Source: Hansfordia pulvinata (taxonomy: Eukaryota > Ascomycota > Sordariomycetes > Xylariales). Taken from it: a stretch of DNA of 64,000 bases. The stretch covers positions 620,001 through 684,000 of the forward strand of contig BJKQ01000007.1 in assembly GCA_006538405.1 (NCBI GenBank). Reading direction: 5' to 3'. Of the stretch, positions 57,599-64,000 are shown in pieces (position 1 is the first letter of the stretch; the number at the start of each line of letters is the position of its first letter). The notes below the pieces were generated by a model. That model searched no databases and was not told the origin of the DNA. It saw only the letters and a list, made by a program, of their open reading frames with translations. A program made the translations under genes and the position numbers.

Positions 57599-60540
57599 AT
57601 GCGACCCTCCCAGCCCTGGCAGGATGGCCTCAGCCAGCTGCTGCTGCTGCTGCCACTATCGCCGCTGTGCCCCCCGGAGCTTCAGCCTCCGCCGCAGAAA
57701 ACAACGCCGCCGCCGCCGCCCCTCCCCCCCGCTCGCCCCCCGCGACCCGGTGCCGGCGGACTACGTCGCGGCTCCGTACTACCCGGCGCCGCACGGCGGG
57801 TGGGCGGCGGACTGGGCGGAGAGCGCAGCGCGGGCGGCGGCGCTGGTGTCGCGGATGACGCTGGCGGAGAAGGTCAACATCACGGCGGGGACGGGCCAGT
57901 ACATGGGCCGGTGCGTGGCCAACACGGGCTCGGCGGAGCGCGTCGGCTTCCCCCAGCTGTGCGTCCAGGACGGGCCCCTCGGGGTCCGGACCACGACCAA
58001 CGTGACGGCCTTCCCCGCGGGGGTGGCCGCGGGGGCCACGTTCGACAAGGACCTCCTGCGCCGCCGGGGCGCGGCGATCGGGCGCGAGTTCAGGGGAAAG
58101 GGTTGCAACGTGTACCTGGGGCCCAGCGTGGGCGCGCTGGGGCGCAAGCCCAGGGGAGGGCGCGGGTGGGAGGGGTTCGGGGCCGACCCGGCGCTGCAGG
58201 CCATCGCGGGCCGCGAGACCATCGCCGGCGTCCAGGGCGAGGGCGTCATCGCCACCATCAAGCACCTCGTCGGCAACGAGCAGGAGCTGTACCGCATGTA
58301 CAACCCCTTCAACACGGCCTACAGCGCCAATATTGGTGCGTGGCTCCTGGACTCTGCTATAGTACTTTGTATAGCAAAGGTTGGCTAACGGCTCACTCTT
58401 GCTTCTTCCTCTCAGACGACCGGACCATGCACGAGCTGTACCTCTGGCCGTTCGCCGAGGGCATCCGCGCCGGCGTCGGATCCGTCATGACGTCGTACAA
58501 CGATGTAAGAAGATGCCCCCCTTTTTCCTTCATATTAGGTGCCGACTGACTGCCCCCCCCTTCCTTCCAGCTCAACGGCTCCGCCACGTCGCAAAACAGC
58601 CACCTCCTCAACGGCCTGGTCAAGGACGAGCTCGGCTTCCAGGGCTTCGTCATGACGGACTGGCTGTCGCAGCTGTCCGGGGTCGGGTCCGCACTGGCCG
58701 GGCTCGACATGTCCATGCCGGGGGACACGGTGGCCAACGCGATCCCGCTGACGGGCTACAGCCACTGGATGGCCGAGCTGACGCGCTCCGCCCTCAACGG
58801 CTCCGTGCCCCTCGACCGCCTCAACGACATGGCCACCCGCGTCGTGAGCGCCTGGTACCAGCTGGGCCAGGACGACCCGGCCTACGCACCCGCGGGCCCA
58901 ACTTCCACGCCTGGGTCTCCGAGGCCGAGGGCCCCTTCTACCCGGGCGCCGTCGTCTCGCCCCGGGGCCTGGTCAACGAGTTCGTCGACGTCCAGGCCGA
59001 CCACGCCCGGGTCGCCAAGCAGGTCGCCCAGGACGCCGTCACCCTCCTCAAGAACGAAGGAGGGGCCCTGCCGCTCGACCCCGCCCGGGTCGCCCGCCTG
59101 AGCGTCTTCGGCTCCGGCGCCCGCGCCGACCCGGAAGGGATCAACTCGTGCGTCGACCAGTCCTGCAACCGCGGCACGCTCGGCATGGGCTGGGGCTCGG
59201 GAAGCGCCACGTACCCGTACCTGGACGACCCCATCTCGGCGCTGCGCCGCAAGTTCACCGCCGCCGGCCCGGGGAACAACGTGAACGTGACCCTGTACGA
59301 CTCGGACGTCTTCCCCGGCGACGACGAGCTGGGGGACCACGAGCCGGCCGAGGGCGACGTCGCCCTGGTCTTCATCAGCGCCGACGCCGGCGAGAACACG
59401 TACACGGTGGAGGGCAACCACGGGGACCGGGACGCGGACGGCCTGCGGGCGTGGCACGGCGGGGACGACCTGGTGCGCGCGGCCGCGGCGCGCTTCGGCA
59501 CCGTCGTCGTCGTCGCCCACACCGTCGGGCCCATCGTGGTCGAGCCCTGGATCGACCTTCCGGCCGTCAAGGCCCTGGTCTTCGCCCACCTGCCGGGCCA
59601 GGAGGCCGGCGACTCCCTGGTCGAGGTCCTGCTCGGCGAGGTCTCCCCGAGCGGCCACCTCCCTTACTCCATCCCGGCTTCCGAGGACGACTACCCGCCC
59701 AGCGTCGGCCTGGTCAGCCAGCCCCTGGGCCAAACCCAGGACACCTTCTCCGAGGGCCTGTACATCGACTACCGCCACCTGCACCGCTCCGGGGTCAGGG
59801 CCCGCTTCCCCTTCGGCCACGGCCTGAGCTACGCCTCCTTCTCCCTCACCTCGGCCTCCGTCTCCCGCGGGCCCGCCGACATGTCCTCCCCGCTCCCGCC
59901 CCCGCCCCCTTCCCGCCCCGCCTCCCCCGTCGCCGGGATGGACAACGACTCCCTTCCCCCGGCCTCCGAGGCCGTCGCGCCCCCCGGCTTCCAGCCCGTC
60001 CAGCGCTACCTGTACTCCTGGCTGCCCGCCGGCGAGGCCGAGGCCGCCCGCGCCGTCGGCGCCGCCAACGAAACCCGCTACCCGTACCCGGACGGCTACA
60101 GCCCCGAGCAGAGGCCCGACGGCCCCGCCGCGGGAGGGGCGCCGGGAGGCAACCCGGCGCTGTGGGAGGTCGCGCTGCGGGTGACGGCGCGGGTGCGCAA
60201 CACCAGCCCGGAGCACGGCGGGCGCGCCGTGGTCCAGGCCTACGTGCAGTTCCCCGTCGAGGACAACGGCGACAACGGCGGCTTCGACACGCCCGTGGTG
60301 CAGCTGCGCGACTTTGCCAAGACGGCGGTCCTGTCGCCCTCGGGTGAAGGGGAGGAGGTCGTGCTGGAGCTCACGCGGCGCGACCTCAGCGTCTGGGACC
60401 CCGCGCGCCAGAACTGGGTCGTCCCCTCGGCCCCCGGGGGAAGGTACCGCGTGTGGCTCGGCTGGTCCGCCGACGACCTGCACACCGTCTGCTACTCGGA
60501 CACCCTGGTCTGCGAGAGCGGCGTCGACAGCCCCGTCTGA
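57599..60540 (+). CDS. Secreted beta-glucosidase, GH3 family, with three one-base frame breaks
   Basis: Hydrolyses cellobiose and other beta-glucosides outside the cell. Exons are 57599-58335, 58416-58504 and 58571-60540; donors GTGCGT and GTAAGA, acceptors CTCAG and TCCAG. The catalytic (beta/alpha)8 domain reads [78 protein letters not shown], and [20 protein letters not shown], where TDW holds the nucleophile Asp. The alpha/beta sandwich ([14 protein letters not shown]..) and a FN3-like end ([27 protein letters not shown]) follow. Frame changes: near 57617-57619 and 57720-57733 in the N-terminal secretion leader, and at 58889-58891, where DDPAYAP continues as [14 protein letters not shown] one frame back. 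Spliced length is 2796 nt; three missing bases would give 933 codons. The start is uncertain because of the leader breaks. Confidence 0.9.
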
Positions 60541-61347
60541 GGGGGGGATGGGTTCCCATTAGTCAGTGCAGGTTGGGCGGGTTTGAGATGGTGTGTTGAT
60601 ACTCGGGTGTGGTTCGGATTTGGATACGTACATACTCTTACTTCGTAATGTTAATTTGTTGGACTCCATCTGATTCGTCTGTAATCTGCTGCGAGACTCG
60701 GAGTGAGCGCCGCGGACTCTGTTACTGATATGTCCTCCTGAGCTGCGGCGAGGCTGCCTCACTGACCTGCGTGCTGGTGCTGAGTGAGCAGAGTTGAAGA
60801 GCCATGTGAAGCCTAGAGCATAAGACTGAGGAACCACCTGCTAGAAGACAACCCAGAGACTTGTGTCTGCCAGCCGCCAAAAGGAACCTGCCTGGCACAT
60901 CGCCAGCTACTCCCTCGGCCGGCACAAACACGTTCCAAGACGAGCCGGGCAGGGACGCAGCCTGGCCCTTGGTGGAGATCAGAGGCTAGGTATGCATTGT
61001 ACAGTCTACGGCCACTTCTCCCGGCCGGATATAATACATCTCGTCTTTTTTGTACAGGGGGGCTTCGCATCTCCTCCCCTCCCCCTCCCCCTCTTTCTCG
61101 CTGCCGTCTATACAGGCACGAGGCCACCCTACCTCAAAGCACCTCAAGCTCATCCTCCCACACAACCCGCCCCCCCCCTTTCCCCAGAAATCTACACGGA
61201 CCGGAGCCATTCTCGCCGTAGGCTAGGGTCACACACCAACGAGGCACACGCCACACATTCCCCGTGTTCGCGTTGCAGTCACCCAAACCCCGTCTTTCCA
61301 TCTCTCCCCAAGCCCCTCTCCTCTCCTCTCTTCGGCCGAAAACCGGC
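60541..61347. other. Intergenic, convergent 3' ends
   Basis: About 800 bp between the beta-glucosidase stop and the bL34m stop. C/T-rich around 61060-61340. No coding sequence supported. Confidence 0.55.
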
Positions 61348-61937
61348 TCACATGGAAAGCCACGAGCGCTTCTTGTTCCGCCGGCGCTGCAGCGTCTTGC
61401 GCCCGTTGCGCGTCGAAACCCGGCTCAGGAACCCGTGTCTGCGCTTGCGCACCAGCCGGCTGGCCTTGGCCGTCGTCGGCCGCGGGCCGCACCGGATCTG
61501 GATCCCCGCCAGCGCCGGGTGCGAGGTGATGGACGACCGGGGGACCAGGTCGGCACAACAGGCGGAGGCGTCGTCGTCTGAGGCGGAAGCGGCGGAGGAC
61601 AGCGCGTCCGGGGCGGTCGAAGGGAGGCGGGACAGCGTCATGCTGGGGCTGCGGAAGACGGCGCCGCCGCTGGCGAAGAGGGTCGGTCGGAGGTTGGGGA
61701 GCGAGGAGAATGTTCTGCGGAGGAGGCGGTCAGTTTGGGGCTTGTCCGTGGTTGCGAGTCATCAGGCCGCAGCGGTGGGAGTGAGCCGCGCGCGCTGCCT
61801 GCGTTTCAGGCGCGGTCGTCAAATTGTCCGTACCTTTTCGCCGAAAGGGCCGTGGTGAGCTGGGAGCCCGCGGGAGCGCGAGACAGCACCGTCTTCGCCG
61901 TGGCGGCGGTCGACGCCAGTTGCTGGAAGGCCCGCAT
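61348..61937 (-). CDS. mrpl34: Mitochondrial large-subunit ribosomal protein bL34m
   Basis: Component of the mitochondrial large ribosomal subunit. Exons are 61834-61937 and 61348-61714; donor GTACGG, acceptor CGCAG; 156 aa. The N-terminus MRAFQQLASTAATAKTVLSR is a typical mitochondrial targeting peptide. The C-terminal ~45 residues carry the highly conserved bL34 block, SRLVRKRRHGFLSRVSTRNG then RKTLQRRRNKKRSWLS. Between them lies a Ser/Ala-rich linker. The bacterial protein is about 45 aa, so the extension is the usual organellar leader. Confidence 0.93.
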
Positions 61938-62617
61938 GGTGTGCTGTGTGGGAGAGCAGGCCGGCTTTGGCTCTCGTCGGGAATTGGCGCGGGTTGTGTC
62001 TGATAGTGAGGGCCGGCCAGTCGGGAGGAGTAGAAGTCGCGATGCGATGAAGCTGTCACGAAATTTCATTAGCGCGCCCGAGGCCAGCTGCAGCAGGCGG
62101 TCCGGGTACCTGGAGACATGTACCAGGGGCGCATAAATGTGGACCGTGAACTGGGCCAGTGATGATAACACGGCCCAGTGTCTTTAATCTCACAGTGGGA
62201 TCCGGCTATGGTTCATTTAGCACTCAAAATCTCCAGATCGACACCGGTTGATCGGTTGAGAGATATCGGTCTATCCACGTGCCCAATCATAACGGATTTT
62301 TCCATCCAAGAGCCTCTGCCACCTCGATCAGCCTCACCTTAGTAGCAAGGTGTCCCAGTGGACGGCCGTCCTCCAGGATGGTCCATTGACGGTAACGAGA
62401 CTGAATAGCACATCTCGCGAGAGCATACGATCACAAAGGCGCCGAAATCCCAGTCTCTAACAAGACAACAAAAAAGTTAATTCGCTCCCATTCATCGCCA
62501 GCGAGCCCCAAACCCCCCGTGCCTTCGTCCCACACACGCTGAACTGGTCGTCTCATCACCTCCGGCGAGACTCTTTTAGGCCGGTGGTCGATTGCAAACG
62601 AGAACCAAGTTGCCGGT
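61938..62617. other. Intergenic: bL34m promoter side
   Basis: About 680 bp between the bL34m start and the stop of the next minus-strand gene. No coding sequence supported. Confidence 0.5.
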
Positions 62618-64000
62618 TTAGCCACTCTGTGTCCTAGATATATTGCCTATCACAGCTTCCCAGCGCGCCAGCCCTGCTATGCGGTACTTGGCACCACTCT
62701 GGCCTCGAGTCTCGTTCAGCGCCAGTAGCATTTGACGCGACCGGCTCAGGGCCCCCAAACTCTCATCACTGAACGACTTCTTGCTCAGCAAGTCGCACAT
62801 GGACATGACAATGACGCGAGCCGTGCATGCCTCGTTTGGCGTGCACATCCCGTTGGTGATGCAGCGTCCGTGGCCGTCGAGCCTGCAATTGGCGTGCGTA
62901 AGAGTGTTGGCCCGGGCCAAAGCTTTCACCCACCAACGCTCCGCTTTGCCGAGATGGGCACCGCCTTGTAAATGATGTATCCTGGCAAGACTGATGGTGA
63001 GTCTCAAGGTCTCGAAGTCGGGCAGGGTGTCTCCCGTCTTTAGTATCTGGGAACACGTCCCCTCGGCTTCCCCCCATCGGCCCTGCGCCAGCTGCGCTTC
63101 GACGAGACTCAGCTGCACCCGCACCTTGTGCAGTAAGAACGGTCCACCGTTTGGGAAGACAACTCTCCTCAGCTGATCGGTGATGTGTGCTTCTCCCGCC
63201 GATGGAGAGCCCAGGTCCACCAGCGCGCTGCTGATGCCGCATTGGATGTCCCAGTACTCCTCCTCCAGGCAGAGGACACCCTGCAGTGACCGGTACATGC
63301 CCTGGCAAGCTCGGTAGCAAGCCAGCGCTGCCGACCAGTCGCCCCGGGAGCTGTGCACCTGGCCCTTGACCAGTGTCTTCTTGATGAGCACCACTGTCAC
63401 TAGGGACACTCCCTGGGGCGCCGGATTCCAGCCCCTGAGCATGAGTTGGGCGGCCTCCATGTGGCCCATGTGGAACGCGGTCATCGCTCGCTGCGTAACC
63501 ACCTGGCCGACTCGGGCCCCGGCGAGGGCTACTCCTACGTTCCTCAAGATCAGTTCTTCCGCCTCCCGCACGGTGGCAGGATCATCGCCGTCATGGCGCT
63601 GGTGTCCGAGAAAAGAGAACTGAGAGTCCACGTGGCGCAGGAAAAGGGAGAAATTGAGGTCTGGTATCACAGCCCAAGCTGCTTGCCTGACGCGGCTCAG
63701 AAAGAAGATCCGGTCTTCAGCGCGGGATAGGGACGCAGCCTCCCCGAGCGAGTACGCAAGTTCCATCTGGGTGCCGTGAGGCAAGCAGGTGAAGAGTCTT
63801 GGGCACAAAGAAAGCACGTGTTTGAGGTGGATCAGTGTCGATGCAAGGTTGGCAGGCCTGGGACGACGGATCAGTGGCTGTAAACTTGCGTTGTTAGGTC
63901 GTGATGGGCAGGGCCGCCACCCACGGTAGTGTCAGATACCTCCAGGGTATCGATCTGAACAGTATCAGCAAAGCCTGCTGCCGCCAGAATGATAGCGCTC
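62618..64000 (-). CDS. C-terminal part of a large helical-repeat (TPR-like) protein, runs off right edge
   Basis: Exons visible are 63940-64000 (AIILAAAGFADTVQIDTLE) and 62618-63877; the intron has donor GTATCT, a CTAAC branch and acceptor TTACAG, and joins IDTLE to PLIRRPRPANLASTLIHLKH. The product continues for about 439 residues to TAA. Repeating paired helices are visible (VTVVLIKKTLVKGQVHSSRG, DWSAALACYRACQGMYRSL, VRVQLSLVEAQLAQGRWGEA, AEGTCSQILKTG, LRLTISLARIHHLQGGAHLG), consistent with TPR-type units. I do not recognise the family. Such C-termini occur in fungal STAND/NLR-like proteins and other large scaffolds, but the defining N-terminal part is outside the window, so no function is proposed. 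Confidence 0.65.

Overview
The window is nuclear DNA from a filamentous ascomycete (Pezizomycotina, most likely Sordariomycetes). The evidence is GC-rich coding sequence with strong G/C third positions, short introns of about 40-190 nt with GTRNGT donors and YAG acceptors, and a gene set of single-copy fungal housekeeping genes plus secreted hydrolases. I found no transposon, rRNA, CRISPR or bacterial-type operon, and no tRNA by eye.

Layout, left to right. 1-908: 5' part of NADP-glutamate dehydrogenase (-). 909-5220: long gene-free stretch. 5221-8646: DNA polymerase delta catalytic subunit (-). 9678-11253: CAAX protease Ste24 (-). 12093-12543: a four-exon 89-aa membrane microprotein with an Ish1/SAP-like tail (-). 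13163-13643: ribosomal protein eL38 (+). 14340-15167: unrecognised protein (-). 16629-18235: predicted secreted protein of unknown family (+). 21631-23389: mevalonate kinase (+). 24244-26325: farnesyl/geranylgeranyltransferase alpha subunit (+). 26891-27866: NTF2-like protein (-). 28969-30202: NAT9-type acetyltransferase (+). 30366-31797: serine/threonine dehydratase (-). 32795-33234: small secreted Cys-rich protein (-). 34293-36269: mitochondrial Met-tRNA synthetase (-). 36927-40087: Rad16 (-). 42743-44613: Rad7 (+). 45483-46268: weak candidate gene (+). 46909-49041: FMO-like monooxygenase (+). 49539-51142: secreted class 3 lipase (-). 51143-57598: repeat-rich, gene-poor. 57599-60540: secreted GH3 beta-glucosidase (+). 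61348-61937: mitoribosomal bL34m (-). 62618-64000: 3' part of a large helical-repeat protein (-).

Functional links. Rad16 and Rad7, partners in global-genome nucleotide excision repair in yeast, lie head to head. Ste24, mevalonate kinase and the prenyltransferase alpha subunit are successive steps of isoprenoid synthesis, protein prenylation and CAAX processing, all within 17 kb.

The most important technical point is that at least five genes (POL3, STE24, RAD7, the small secreted protein and the beta-glucosidase, the last with three breaks) can only be read if single bases are missing from G/C runs. In every case the sense is one base short. This points to homopolymer undercalling in the assembly rather than real pseudogenes. 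Several proteins between 26 and 49 kb also carry long simple-repeat amino-acid insertions in conserved domains. A 9-bp motif, TACTCGTAC/GTACGAGTA, recurs in the intergenic DNA far above chance.
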